Source: Shinella sp. SUS2
Lineage (GTDB): Bacteria > Pseudomonadota > Alphaproteobacteria > Rhizobiales > Rhizobiaceae
DNA: 64,000 nucleotides
Direction: 5' to 3'
Assembly (NCBI RefSeq): GCF_001262505.1
Contig: NZ_KQ410731.1
Coordinates: forward strand, 124,001-188,000
Shown here: in pieces, positions 16,442-24,956 of the stretch
Layout: each line of letters starts with the position of its first letter
Numbering within the stretch: the stretch's first letter is position 1
The notes under the pieces: model-generated
Told to the model about the DNA's origin: nothing
Databases searched by the model: none
What the model saw: only the letters and a program-made list of their open reading frames with translations
Position numbers and translations under genes: made by a program

Positions 16442-17638
16442 TCAGAGGGCGGAGAGCAGGGACTGGGTCGCCCAGCCGTCGGCGGGCAGGCCGAGGCGCA
16501 GCTGCTCCTTCTGGATCGCCGCGCGCGTGCCAGAGCCGAGGATGCCGTCGATCTTGCCGACGTCGTGGCCAAGGCCCTGCAGCTTGGTCTGCAGCTGCTT
16601 CATGGTGTCTTCGGAAAGGCCTTCCTCCGGCGCGCCACGCTCATAGGGCGGGGCGCCGGCAAGGCGGGTCGCGAAGTACGCGGCCGAGGTCGTGTAGATG
16701 AACGACTGGTTCCACTCGAGGTAGATGTTGAAGTTCGGATAGGTGATGAAGGCCGGACCCTTGCGGCCCTGCGGCAGCACCAGCGAGGCTTGCAGATTGC
16801 CGAAGGAGGTGTCGCCGTCGCGCGGCGTGACCCCGAGGGCGAACCAGTCGGCGGCCTTCATGCCCGGCTGCAGGCCGGTCTTCTCGAAGGGCAGCATATC
16901 GGGCACCGAGACTTCCTGGATCCAGGGCTGGCCCTTCACGAAGCCGAGATGCTGGATGAACTTGGCGGCGGTCAGGATGGCATCCGGCGAGGACTGCTTG
17001 ACGTTGACATGGTTGTCGCCGTCGCCATCGATACCGAATTCGATGATGTCCTTCGGCAGCATCTGCACCTGACCGACTTCGCCGGCCCAGGCACCGGTCG
17101 TGCCGTTGGGGTCGAGGTCGCCGTGGCCGACCATCTCGATGGCGGCGAGAAGCTGCGGGCGGAAGAGTTCCGGCCGGCGGCAATCATGCGAAAGCGTCAC
17201 AAGCGCGTTGCGGGTGTTGAAATCGCCCTGCACGGCGCCGAAATCGGTTTCCATCGCCCAGAAGGCGGCGATGATTGGGCCCGGTACGCCGAATTCCTGT
17301 TCCGCGCGCTGGAAGACCGGGGCGAGGTCCTTCAGCTTCTTGCGGCCGATATCGAGGCGCGACTGGCTGACCGTGCGCTTGGAGAATTCGAGAAAGGTCT
17401 GGCGGAAGACACCCTGGGCGCGGTCTCGCGACAGCACCTTCTGGTCGATGGCGGCGCCGGCAAGCGCCCGGTCGGCAACTTCGGCGGAAACGCCGCGCGT
17501 CAGGGCCTCGGCCTTCACGCCTTGAAGAAAGGCATTGAAATCGCCGCCGCAGGCTGCCGTCGACTGGGCGTAGGCGCTGCCGGCGAGAAGAAAGGCCGTC
17601 AGGCCCACGCCAAGTTTCGTCTTCAGGTTTAGCCGCAT
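16442..17638 (-). CDS. Lytic murein transglycosylase, MltB type, with PG-binding domain
   Basis: A 398-residue exported enzyme that cleaves the MurNAc-GlcNAc bond with formation of 1,6-anhydroMurNAc. The signal peptide spans residues 1-24 (GVGLTAFLLAGSAYA). The catalytic Glu is Glu130 in FWAMETDFG; further MltB marks are GQVQMLPKDIIEFGIDGDGD and YPNFNIYLEWNQS. The C-terminal 70 residues are a peptidoglycan-binding domain (LQTKLQGLGHDVGKIDGILG). The start at 17638 is preceded by AAGGAG; the frame is open upstream but without family sequence. No lipobox, so it is likely a soluble periplasmic form. Confidence 0.93.
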   Translation of the reverse strand: MRLNLKTKLGVGLTAFLLAGSAYAQSTAACGGDFNAFLQGVKAEALTRGVSAEVADRALAGAAIDQKVLSRDRAQGVFRQTFLEFSKRTVSQSRLDIGRKKLKDLAPVFQRAEQEFGVPGPIIAAFWAMETDFGAVQGDFNTRNALVTLSHDCRRPELFRPQLLAAIEMVGHGDLDPNGTTGAWAGEVGQVQMLPKDIIEFGIDGDGDNHVNVKQSSPDAILTAAKFIQHLGFVKGQPWIQEVSVPDMLPFEKTGLQPGMKAADWFALGVTPRDGDTSFGNLQASLVLPQGRKGPAFITYPNFNIYLEWNQSFIYTTSAAYFATRLAGAPPYERGAPEEGLSEDTMKQLQTKLQGLGHDVGKIDGILGSGTRAAIQKEQLRLGLPADGWATQSLLSAL

Positions 17639-17810
17639 CTTGAATGCTCCTTGGTCCGTTGCTGGCCCGGCTGTCTCAGATGAATGTGACGGAAGCAAGA
17701 AGAAAAAGGCCGCCGCGACCTGCTGCCACCCTTTTCACGCGATTGTGCCTTTCGGGCGACCTTTGCTTCTCCTCTCGGGGATGCGAGGCCGCCTGCAACC
17801 TATCCGGTGG

Positions 17811-18590
17811 TCAGCGGGAAACCGTCTTGACCCAGCTGGTCCAGTTCTTCGCCGAACCGGCGAAGACGTTGATGTCCGTATCGCCCGATATGCCCGGCAC
17901 GACGCCCGTCGAGGTGTATTGCCAGAAGGCCCATTTGCGCGCCGGATAGATGTTTTCCGGGTGTTCCGCCACCGCGCGCAGCCAGAAGGGATAGCCCGCG
18001 AAATGGCCGACGAGATTGTCCCGGTGGAAATCGACCGTCGTGTAGATGATCGGCCGCTTGCCGTAGTGCTTTTCGAGGCGGTCCATGAAGCGCTGCAGGG
18101 CCGTGCGCACCTCGTCCGCCGGCGGGCGGGTCTTGCAGGTCGGGGAGGCGGGGTTCCATTCGGCGTCCAGCACGGGCGGCAGCAGCACGGCCTCCTTCGG
18201 CACGTTGGCGATGAACCAGTCGGCCTGTGCATCCGCCGTCGAGCAGAAATAGTAGAAATGGTAGGGCGCATGGGCGACGCCGGCAGCGCGGGCGCCGCGC
18301 CAGTATTCGGCAAAGCGGCTGTCGAGGCGATCCGTCCCTTCGGTCGCCTTCAGGAAGGCGAAGGAGACGCCCCCTTTCTTCACGGCCTGCCAGTCGATGT
18401 CGCCGTTCCACTTGGAGACGTCGATGCCGTGGACCTCGTGGCGGTGCGGATTGCGTGCACCAAAATTCTGCGGGTCCTTGTCGTCGAAGCGCGGCGGCAC
18501 GGAGGCAGTCGACGCGAAATCGTAGTCGGTGGTGGAACAGGACGAGGCGAGAAGGGCGAGGGGCAGCAAAGCCAGAATGAGCCGACGCAT
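17811..18590 (-). CDS. Glycoside hydrolase family 25 (lysozyme-like) lipoprotein
   Basis: A 259-residue muramidase of the GH25 family. The start at 18590 gives a short N-region (MRRL), a Leu/Ala core and Cys18 in LLASSC, a plausible though not ideal lipobox. GH25 active-site residues are Asp57 (GIDVSKWNG) and the Asp142/Glu144 pair in LDAEWNP. Other conserved blocks are FAFLKATEG, PYHFYYF and the C-terminal FWQYTSTGVVPG. In Gram-negative bacteria such proteins remodel their own wall or act in competition. The ribosome-binding site is weak (GGGA). It stands between MltB and the outer-membrane protein gene, all on the minus strand but with gaps over 150 bp. Confidence 0.9.
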   Translation of the reverse strand: MRRLILALLPLALLASSCSTTDYDFASTASVPPRFDDKDPQNFGARNPHRHEVHGIDVSKWNGDIDWQAVKKGGVSFAFLKATEGTDRLDSRFAEYWRGARAAGVAHAPYHFYYFCSTADAQADWFIANVPKEAVLLPPVLDAEWNPASPTCKTRPPADEVRTALQRFMDRLEKHYGKRPIIYTTVDFHRDNLVGHFAGYPFWLRAVAEHPENIYPARKWAFWQYTSTGVVPGISGDTDINVFAGSAKNWTSWVKTVSR

Positions 18591-18780
18591 GGAGGTCCCG
18601 TTGTTGCGCGTTTCCCAATCCTGCCTCGAACGGGGCGGGTCGTAAAGGGCGGACGCGCGAGACGGGTCGAAGACCACTCGCATATTTCCGTAAAATTATG
18701 GTTAGCGCCGCGTTAAGCCGGCCGGGTGCACCAAAGCCCCTCACCGCTCGACGCGGGGAGGGGGTTGATGGTCGGCTCCG

Positions 18781-19449
18781 TTAGAACTTCATGCTCACGC
18801 CGAGCATGATCGAATGCGAATCGAGGTCGCCGCTGCGGCCGGCGGCATCGAAGATGTCGGAGCTTCCGTAGTCGGTGTAGCGATATTCGACACGGCCGGC
18901 CACCGTATCCGTAAAGGCCTGCTCGACACCCGCGCCGATCGTCCAGCCATGGGCGGTGTCCTTCTCCTTCACGCCCGTATCGCGGTTTTCAAGCTCCGCC
19001 CGGGTGAAGGCCCAGCCGCCCGTACCGTAGATCAGCGTGCGGTCGAAGGCGTAGCCGAGACGGGCGCGCACCGAGCCGCCCCAGTTCGTCTCCGCCTCGT
19101 AGCGCGTGCCGCCCGAGGAGAAGCGCTCATTGTTGAAGTCGTGCTTGACGTCGGCTTCCACGCCGTAGACCCAGCCGTTATTGAAGAAATTGTAGCCGGC
19201 ATAGGCGCCGAGGGCAAAATCGTCCAGGCCCTCGTCTATGGCGGGTGCCGGGCCGCCGGAATTGGCATTGGTCCAGGCATAACCGGCGTTCACGCCGACA
19301 TAGAAGCCGCCCCAGTCGTAGACGCCGGCTGCCGTTTCGACGATGGGCGTTTCCACCGGCGGCTCGGCAATGGTCATGTCGGCTGCGAAGGCCGGGAGCG
19401 CGCCGGCTGCGAAGAGGATGCCAGCGGCACCGAAGATCGTGGATTTCAT
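18781..19449 (-). CDS. Outer-membrane beta-barrel protein (Omp25/Omp31-like)
   Basis: A 222-residue protein with a signal peptide (MKSTIFGAAGILFAAG to AFA) and a small 8-strand barrel. Marks are YDWGGFYVGVNAGYAW at the start of the barrel, repeated amphipathic strands rich in Gly and Tyr (GAYAGYNFFNNGWVYGVE, RARLGYAFDRTLIYG), and a final Phe residue (MLGVSMKF) for BAM recognition. This is the porin_4/Omp_b-brl family typical of Rhizobiales and Brucella. GGAAGGA precedes the ATG at 19449. Probably a structural barrel and not a general porin. Confidence 0.88.
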   Translation of the reverse strand: MKSTIFGAAGILFAAGALPAFAADMTIAEPPVETPIVETAAGVYDWGGFYVGVNAGYAWTNANSGGPAPAIDEGLDDFALGAYAGYNFFNNGWVYGVEADVKHDFNNERFSSGGTRYEAETNWGGSVRARLGYAFDRTLIYGTGGWAFTRAELENRDTGVKEKDTAHGWTIGAGVEQAFTDTVAGRVEYRYTDYGSSDIFDAAGRSGDLDSHSIMLGVSMKF

Positions 19450-19651
19450 CTGATGGTCCTTCCCACTCGGATACTCGCACGAAGCCCCACGCACGAATTA
19501 CAACAAGAGCCGCAACGCCTGACGGGCGCGATGGTTCCGAAGAAAGAGGACCCCTTGAATCTTGGGGGCGGATGCCAACCCTCCCTTAACACTCTGTCAT
19601 TCTTTGTTCGCTAGAAACATCCGTGGGGCCGGTATCGGCCCGAAGCACCCT

Positions 19652-19668
19652 GTTGTCATGATAACAAC
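19652..19668. promoter_or_regulatory. Imperfect palindrome before the GGDEF-EAL gene
   Basis: GTTGT (19652-19656) and ACAAC (19664-19668) flank a near-symmetric AT-rich centre, 13 bp before the start codon at 19682, in the divergent space shared with the outer-membrane protein gene. Could be a regulator site or part of the leader; weak evidence. Confidence 0.3.
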
Positions 19669-19681
19669 GGTTTAGGGTTAC

Positions 19682-21244
19682 ATGATGTTGAAAACCTTGT
19701 TGCCGAGGATCGAGCAGCGCTATGCGTTGACGGGGTCGATTTTCGGAGCCTTCCTTCCGACCCTCTGCCTTGCCGCCGACCAGCTGCTGCGCGACAATAC
19801 GCAGGCCAGTCTCTTCGGCTTTTCCGCACCGACCGCCACGGCGCTCGCGCTCATGCCCGTCTTCTTCGGCGTCGGCTTCTACCAGATAGGCCGCTCCAAG
19901 GCGCTGCTGATCGCCGAGCTCAGCCAGCGCCGGCAGACGGAGCAGCGCCTGACGCATGACGCCTATCACGACCGGCTGACGGGACTGGCCAACCGGTTCT
20001 GCCTCGAGCGTGACATTCAGGCGATCGTCGAGAAGAGCGAGGAGGCTGACCGGCCGGCGCTCCTGCTGCTCGATCTTGACCGCTTCAAGTTCGTCAACGA
20101 CAGCTTTGGTCATGATGCGGGCGATGCGCTGCTTGCGGCCATTGCCGGGCGGTTGCGACGTGCGCTCTGCGCGACGACGGGCGTCTATCGGCTCGGCGGC
20201 GATGAGTTCGTGGTCACGATCGCGGGGCGACCCTCCATAGGCAAGATCGAGGATGTCTGCCGCACGATCTGCGATCTTTTCGCCGAACCCTTCGATATAA
20301 AGCGTAATCGGGTGACCAGCGGCTGCAGCATCGGGGTCACCTTCATGGATGCGGACGACACGTCCATGTCCGAACTCTTGAAGCGTGCCGACCTCGCGCT
20401 CTACGAGGCGAAGACGATGCCCGGGAGCGGTTTCCGCTTCTTCGACGCGGCGCTGGCTGCGGATGTGCAGGCGCGTTCGGCCATCGAGCACGATCTTGCG
20501 CGGGCGATCCGCGCCGACGAATTCTTCCTCGAATACCAGCCGATCGTCGGCGTGGAGAGCCGCACGGTGCGCGCCTTCGAGGCGCTGCTGCGCTGGCGGC
20601 ATCCCGAAAAGGGACGGATCATGCCTGACGTCTTCATTCCGGCGGCGGAAAAGACCGGGCTCATCCTGCCGCTCGGCAACTGGGTGGTGCGCGAGGCCTG
20701 CCGCGAGGCGGCGACCTGGCCGGCGCCGGCGGGTGTCGCCATCAATGTCGTCGGCGATCAGTTCAAGGACCGCGCCTTCGTCGGCTACGTCAAGCAGTGC
20801 CTCGCGGAGACCGGGCTCGCCCCGGGGCGCCTGACGATCGAAGTGACGGAATCCGTCTTCTCCGTCGACGAGACGGTGATCCGGGAAAGCCTGTCGGAGC
20901 TGCGCAGCCACGGGGTGCGGGTGGCGCTCGACGATTTCGGTATCGGCTTTTCCTCGATCAACAACCTGCGTGCCTTCCCGATCGACCAGTTGAAGATCGA
21001 CCGCTCCTTTGCGCGGGCCATGATGGAGAGCAAGCGGGACGCCGACCTGGTCGACATCATCCTGAAGCTTGGTCGCACATTCCAGGTGACGACGACGGTG
21101 GAGGGTATCGAATCCGAGGGGCAGCTGGACTTCATCCGCCAGCGCGGCGCCTCCGAGGCGCAGGGCTACCTGATCTCCGGGCCTGTGGGCGCGCCGGATG
21201 TGATGCGCTTCCTTGCGCAAACCGAAGACCGGCTTTCCGCATGA
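19682..21244 (+). CDS. Membrane-bound GGDEF-EAL cyclic-di-GMP protein
   Basis: A 520-residue protein. Two hydrophobic segments (about 17-35 and 47-68) anchor it with no sizeable periplasmic sensor. The GGDEF domain (about 92-255) has an intact GGDEF motif at 172-176 and no RxxD inhibitory site 5 residues before it. The EAL domain (about 265-515) keeps EALLRW (300), the IEVTES Glu, the DDFGIGFSS loop with the metal-binding Asp pair, LKIDRSF, the Glu in TTVEGIES and QGYLISGP. Loop 6 reads DFGIGFSS where DFGTGYSS is usual. Both domains look competent. The serine-hydrolase gene starts 65 bp downstream on the same strand, possibly co-transcribed. Confidence 0.93.
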   Translation: MMLKTLLPRIEQRYALTGSIFGAFLPTLCLAADQLLRDNTQASLFGFSAPTATALALMPVFFGVGFYQIGRSKALLIAELSQRRQTEQRLTHDAYHDRLTGLANRFCLERDIQAIVEKSEEADRPALLLLDLDRFKFVNDSFGHDAGDALLAAIAGRLRRALCATTGVYRLGGDEFVVTIAGRPSIGKIEDVCRTICDLFAEPFDIKRNRVTSGCSIGVTFMDADDTSMSELLKRADLALYEAKTMPGSGFRFFDAALAADVQARSAIEHDLARAIRADEFFLEYQPIVGVESRTVRAFEALLRWRHPEKGRIMPDVFIPAAEKTGLILPLGNWVVREACREAATWPAPAGVAINVVGDQFKDRAFVGYVKQCLAETGLAPGRLTIEVTESVFSVDETVIRESLSELRSHGVRVALDDFGIGFSSINNLRAFPIDQLKIDRSFARAMMESKRDADLVDIILKLGRTFQVTTTVEGIESEGQLDFIRQRGASEAQGYLISGPVGAPDVMRFLAQTEDRLSA

Positions 21245-21308
21245 ATGCGAAATGCCTTTTCATGACAGGCAAATCCTGATTGTCTCGCACCTGGAAGGAG
21301 AGGCCGGT

Positions 21309-22715
21309 ATGAGACGATTCTACAGGCTTGCCGCCTGGACGCTTTCCCTTCTCGCCGCCGTCGTGCTGGTGGGGGCGAGCTGGCTCATCGTATCGCCGCC
21401 TGCTCTGCTCAGCGTCGGCTCCGGCTATGCCGCCAAGATCGTCTGCTCCAGCGCCTTCATCTCCGGCCGAGATCCGGATGAGGTACTCGCCGAGGACGTG
21501 CAGGCCCCCGGCCATCCGCTCCTCAAACTGATGCGGCAGGATGTCGATCTTGCCGGAAAGACGGTGACGACACGCCTGCTCGGCCTCTTTGCTCCGGGGT
21601 ATGCCGTCTGGCACGAGGGGTTCGGCTGTACCGGCGTGCCGGACGGCGACTTCGAGGCGGCGCGGCAGGCGATCTCCGATGTCGCCCTGCCGAAGGTCCC
21701 GCCCGTGGACCCGGCCGTCGCCTGGCCCGATGGCGAGGCGGTGACGGAGGATGCGCGCGTCGCGGCCCTGCTCGCCGACCCCAAGCTTGCCGGTCCCGGC
21801 ATGCGGGCGATCGTCGTCGTGCATGACGGGCGCATCGTCGCGGAAGCCTATGCGGACGGTTTTTCGAAGACGGTGCCGCTGCTCGGCTGGTCGATGACCA
21901 AGACGGTCAATGCGGCGCTGATCGGCCGGCTGATGCAGGCCGGCGCCCTGACGCCGGACATGAACAACCTCTTCCCGGAATGGCGCGGCGATACGCGGTC
22001 GAAGATCACGCTCGCGCAGCTTCTGGCCATGGAGAGCGGGCTTGCCTTCAACGAGAGCTATGGCAGCGTGGCGGATGTCACGCGCATGCTGTTCCTCGAG
22101 CCGGATATGTCGCGCTTCGTGCTGTCGCTGCCGCTCGAGGCCAATCCGGGCGAGCGCTTCACCTATTCGAGTGGCACGGCGGTGCTTCTCTCGCGCATCT
22201 GGATGGGCGCGCTCAACGGGCGCAGCCAGGCGCTCTCCTTCCCGGTGCGGGCGCTGTTTGCGCCGCTCGGCATGGCAAGCGCGGTGATGGAGCCGGACGA
22301 GACCGGTATTTTCGTCGGCTCTTCCTATATGTACGCGACGGCGCGTGACTGGGCGCGCTTCGCGCTCTTCCTGCTCGACGACGGGGTGTGGAAGGGCAAC
22401 CGGTTGCTGCCTGCCGGGTTCGTCGGGGCCATGGTGATGCCGACGAAAGCGTCCGGCGGCGCCTACAGCCATATGCAGACCTGGGCGAAGGGCCCGGGCG
22501 ACAAGAGCGATGCTGGCTACGGCCTGCCGGACGAGACGTTCTGGATCCTCGGCCATGACGGCCAGTCGGCCGCTATCATTCCCGCGAAGAGGCTTGCGGT
22601 GATCCGGCTGGGGCTGACGCCGTCGAAACTTGGCTATCGGCCCCAGCCGCTGGTGAAGAGCGTTCTCGATATCCTGGACGCACCCGACCTTCAGACCGAT
22701 CAGGCGCCGACCTGA
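21309..22715 (+). CDS. Beta-lactamase-fold serine hydrolase (class C/DD-peptidase-like), membrane-anchored
   Basis: A 468-residue protein with one N-terminal hydrophobic anchor (about 7-30). The catalytic SxxK is S195-M-T-K198 in GWSMTKTVN; the second motif is near FTYSSGTAV (Tyr as general base) and the third near GHDGQSAAI. This pattern is that of the beta-lactamase/transpeptidase-like family that includes 6-aminohexanoate-dimer hydrolase and esterases. AAGGAGAG precedes the ATG at 21309. The substrate is unknown: peptidoglycan peptides, amides or esters are all possible. Its 3' end overlaps the convergent KSI-like gene by 16 bp. Confidence 0.87.
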   Translation: MRRFYRLAAWTLSLLAAVVLVGASWLIVSPPALLSVGSGYAAKIVCSSAFISGRDPDEVLAEDVQAPGHPLLKLMRQDVDLAGKTVTTRLLGLFAPGYAVWHEGFGCTGVPDGDFEAARQAISDVALPKVPPVDPAVAWPDGEAVTEDARVAALLADPKLAGPGMRAIVVVHDGRIVAEAYADGFSKTVPLLGWSMTKTVNAALIGRLMQAGALTPDMNNLFPEWRGDTRSKITLAQLLAMESGLAFNESYGSVADVTRMLFLEPDMSRFVLSLPLEANPGERFTYSSGTAVLLSRIWMGALNGRSQALSFPVRALFAPLGMASAVMEPDETGIFVGSSYMYATARDWARFALFLLDDGVWKGNRLLPAGFVGAMVMPTKASGGAYSHMQTWAKGPGDKSDAGYGLPDETFWILGHDGQSAAIIPAKRLAVIRLGLTPSKLGYRPQPLVKSVLDILDAPDLQTDQAPT

Positions 22716-23101
22716 GCAATCCAGTCGTTGAGATTGTAGGTGTTGGAGATGCGCGCGACCTTGCCGTCGCGAATCTCGAAGAACGCGCCGGCCGGCAGCA
22801 CATAGGTCTGGCCATTGGCTTCCGGCAGGCCCTCGTCGGTGGCGAGGTACTGGCCGTTGACGGTGAATTCGGCAGCGCCGCGCGTGCCGTCGTCGTTGGA
22901 CATGATGACGATGTCCGTCAGCGTCTCGCGGTAGCTGCGGTTCATATGCGCCATGAAGTCGCGGAAGACCTGCTTGCCGACCTGGCGGCCGCCCTGGTTG
23001 ATGTCGTGGATGACGTCCTCGTGCAGGAGGTCGAAGAAGGCCTCCATGTCCTGCCTGTTGAAAGCATCGTAATAGGCGCGGATCGTCTCTTTTGCTGGCA
23101 T
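22700..23101 (-). CDS. SnoaL / ketosteroid-isomerase-like (NTF2-fold) protein
   Basis: A 133-residue NTF2-fold protein: N-terminal helix IRAYYDAFNRQDMEAFFDLL, then HEDVIHDINQGGRQVGK and C-terminal strands AAEFTVNGQYLAT, GAFFEIRDGKVARIS. The start at 23101 is preferred to 23113 because GAGGGA lies just before it. Members include polyketide cyclases, delta-5-3-ketosteroid isomerases and many small-ligand binders; conserved family residues do not single out one reaction. The gene is convergent with, and overlaps by 16 bp, the serine hydrolase gene. Confidence 0.8.
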   Translation of the reverse strand: MPAKETIRAYYDAFNRQDMEAFFDLLHEDVIHDINQGGRQVGKQVFRDFMAHMNRSYRETLTDIVIMSNDDGTRGAAEFTVNGQYLATDEGLPEANGQTYVLPAGAFFEIRDGKVARISNTYNLNDWIAQVGA

Positions 23102-23118
23102 GTCATCCCTCATATCGT

Positions 23119-23227
23119 TGCTCTAGATCGGTTCCGCTTTTCTTCGAATCGCGAAAACGCTCTATCTCTTTTTCCTCTCGCATTTCCGGACGCAAAACTG
23201 CTCCGCACTTTTGCTGGGAATGCTTTC
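23119..23227. repeat. Dispersed rhizobial intergenic repeat, copy 3
   Basis: About 109 bp starting TTGCTCTAGATCGG and ending GGGAATGCTTTCG, aligning with 3446-3544. This copy looks least degenerate, with CGAATCGCGAAAACGCTCTATC followed by the TTTCCGGACGCAAAACTGC core. It fills most of the divergent space between the KSI-like and GNAT genes. Confidence 0.68.
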
Positions 23228-23284
23228 GGGCAAAGCCCGTCCGCCTTATAGCATTGTTCAAATCGTTGGGAACATTCACGGATC

Positions 23285-23872
23285 ATGCAGATCAAGATTG
23301 TCCATGGCACCGCCGTGACGCCTTACATCGCCGACCTTGCACGCCTGCGCATCGAGGTCTTTCGCGCCTTTCCCTATCTTTACGAGGGCAGCGAGGACTA
23401 TGAAGTCTCCTATCTCGCGACCTATGCGCAGTCACCGGAGAGTTTTTTCGCGCTGGCGCTCGATGGCGAGCGCATCGTAGGGGCCTCGACGGGTGTGCCG
23501 ATGGCGGATGCCTCGGAGGTTTTCCGGACGCCGTTCGTCGCGGCAGGCATGGATCCCCAAAAGGTCTTCTATTTCGGCGAATCCGTGCTGCTGCCGACCT
23601 ATCGGGGCAGGGGCCTTGGCGTGCGCTTCTTCGAGGAGCGCGAAGCCTATGCCCGCCACCTCGGCCGTTTCGACTGGTGCGCCTTCTGCGCCGTCGATCG
23701 CCCGAAGGAGCACCCGCTGCGGCCGGCGGACTACATGCCGCTCGATGAATTCTGGGGAAAACGCGGTTACCAGCGCCGTGCAGCGCTCACCACGATGCTT
23801 GCCTGGCAGGATATCGGCGAGGCGGTGGAAACGGAAAAGCCGATGACGTTCTGGCTGAAGCCGGCGCGCTGA
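23285..23872 (+). CDS. GNAT-family N-acetyltransferase
   Basis: A 195-residue acetyltransferase. Motif A, which holds the acetyl-CoA pyrophosphate, is YRGRGLGVRFFEER (about 108-121), preceded by the strand VFYFGESVLLPT. The N-terminus LARLRIEVFRAFPYLYEG is typical of a group of GNAT proteins acting on small molecules. The C-terminal part (CAVDRPKEHPLRPADYMPLDEFWGKRGY) matches proteins annotated as GNAT of unknown substrate. It is transcribed away from the repeat at 23119-23227, and its end lies 22 bp from the convergent lytic transglycosylase gene. Confidence 0.85.
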   Translation: MQIKIVHGTAVTPYIADLARLRIEVFRAFPYLYEGSEDYEVSYLATYAQSPESFFALALDGERIVGASTGVPMADASEVFRTPFVAAGMDPQKVFYFGESVLLPTYRGRGLGVRFFEEREAYARHLGRFDWCAFCAVDRPKEHPLRPADYMPLDEFWGKRGYQRRAALTTMLAWQDIGEAVETEKPMTFWLKPAR

Positions 23873-23894
23873 CGTCCTTTGCCGCGAGGCCGGC

Positions 23895-24824
23895 TTATCT
23901 CAGGCCGGTCTCGTCGAGCAGGCCCTTGCGCTTGGCGTGATAGTAATAGCCGGCGGCATAAAGGCGTACCGCGCCGTCGTTCTTGTCGTCGGCGACCATC
24001 CAGGCCCCGCGCAGATACTTGCCCGCGTATTTGATGTTCGTCTCGGCGTCGAACAGGCCTTCGGCCGGGCCTTCATAACCCATGCTTTTCGCGGTCGCAT
24101 ACTTGATCTGCATCAGGCCGTAGTGGCCACGATTGTAGGCCCTGGGATTGTAGGTGCTTTCGCGCTTGACGACGCGATGCAGCAGGGATTCCGGGATGCC
24201 GTAGATCGCGGCATACTTGGTGATGATCGCATCGATCGGCGTGCCCGACTTCTTGAAGGGCTGCTCGGACTGCTGAACGACAAGACGGGTCTGCGTCGTC
24301 AGAACGGCGTTGCTCACCAAAGCAGGTTTCGCCATCGGCACGATCTTGCGGCTGGCGACGAGCTGTTCGAGACCTTCCGGCTCGCCACTGTCAAAGCCCG
24401 GCTCCATGACGGAAACGCCGATGACCGTGTCATAACCCTGCTTCGTCGTGGTGGCTACGCCCGCAACGTCGTTGCCGGCAAGCGCGGCGGTGGCGGCTGC
24501 GGCGCCGGTCACTGGCTTGGCCTCGGCAAGAGCCGAAACCGGAACGACAACGCCCGACGTGCCGCCCGCAACGGCGATCGGCGTCGGCAGGGCTTCGGGC
24601 GTGTTTTCCGTACCGGGTTTGGCGGCGGGCAGAGCGGCGTAGGAGACTTCCGTCGTCGTCCCGGCGGCAGCGGCGATATCCGTGGTTCCCGCGGATGCCG
24701 GCGTCACGGTCCTGGCCGAGGTCGCATCGTCGGCGACGCTGGCGCAGCCGGCGAGCGTCACGAGAAGGCCGGCGCAGGCAAGCGTGGCAATGCGTGCCGG
24801 ACGGGAAACGGGTGTATCAGCCAT
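23895..24824 (-). CDS. SLT-domain lytic transglycosylase lipoprotein
   Basis: A 309-residue protein with a lipoprotein signal (LACAGLLVTLAGC, Cys27), so likely anchored to the outer membrane. Residues 30-190 are low-complexity Ala/Thr/Val-rich. The SLT goose-lysozyme-like domain follows: ITKYAAIYGIPESLLHRVVKR, catalytic Glu222 in KRESTYNPRAYN, GHYGLMQIKYATAKSMGY and NIKYAGKYLRGAW. It cleaves glycan strands to 1,6-anhydro products. The start at 24824 is chosen for the lipobox; upstream codons are not family-like. Confidence 0.9.
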   Translation of the reverse strand: MADTPVSRPARIATLACAGLLVTLAGCASVADDATSARTVTPASAGTTDIAAAAGTTTEVSYAALPAAKPGTENTPEALPTPIAVAGGTSGVVVPVSALAEAKPVTGAAAATAALAGNDVAGVATTTKQGYDTVIGVSVMEPGFDSGEPEGLEQLVASRKIVPMAKPALVSNAVLTTQTRLVVQQSEQPFKKSGTPIDAIITKYAAIYGIPESLLHRVVKRESTYNPRAYNRGHYGLMQIKYATAKSMGYEGPAEGLFDAETNIKYAGKYLRGAWMVADDKNDGAVRLYAAGYYYHAKRKGLLDETGLR

Positions 24825-24956
24825 GGTCGTCGCTCTCGGTTTGCGGGGGTGCGCGGGCGCCGAAACGCCCCCGTCTTTGCAAATCAATCGGCCGTGGCCG
24901 TGCCCCGTCCATAGCCGATCGGGCGGCAAGCGGCAACCCGTAGGCTTGCCGAGGCC

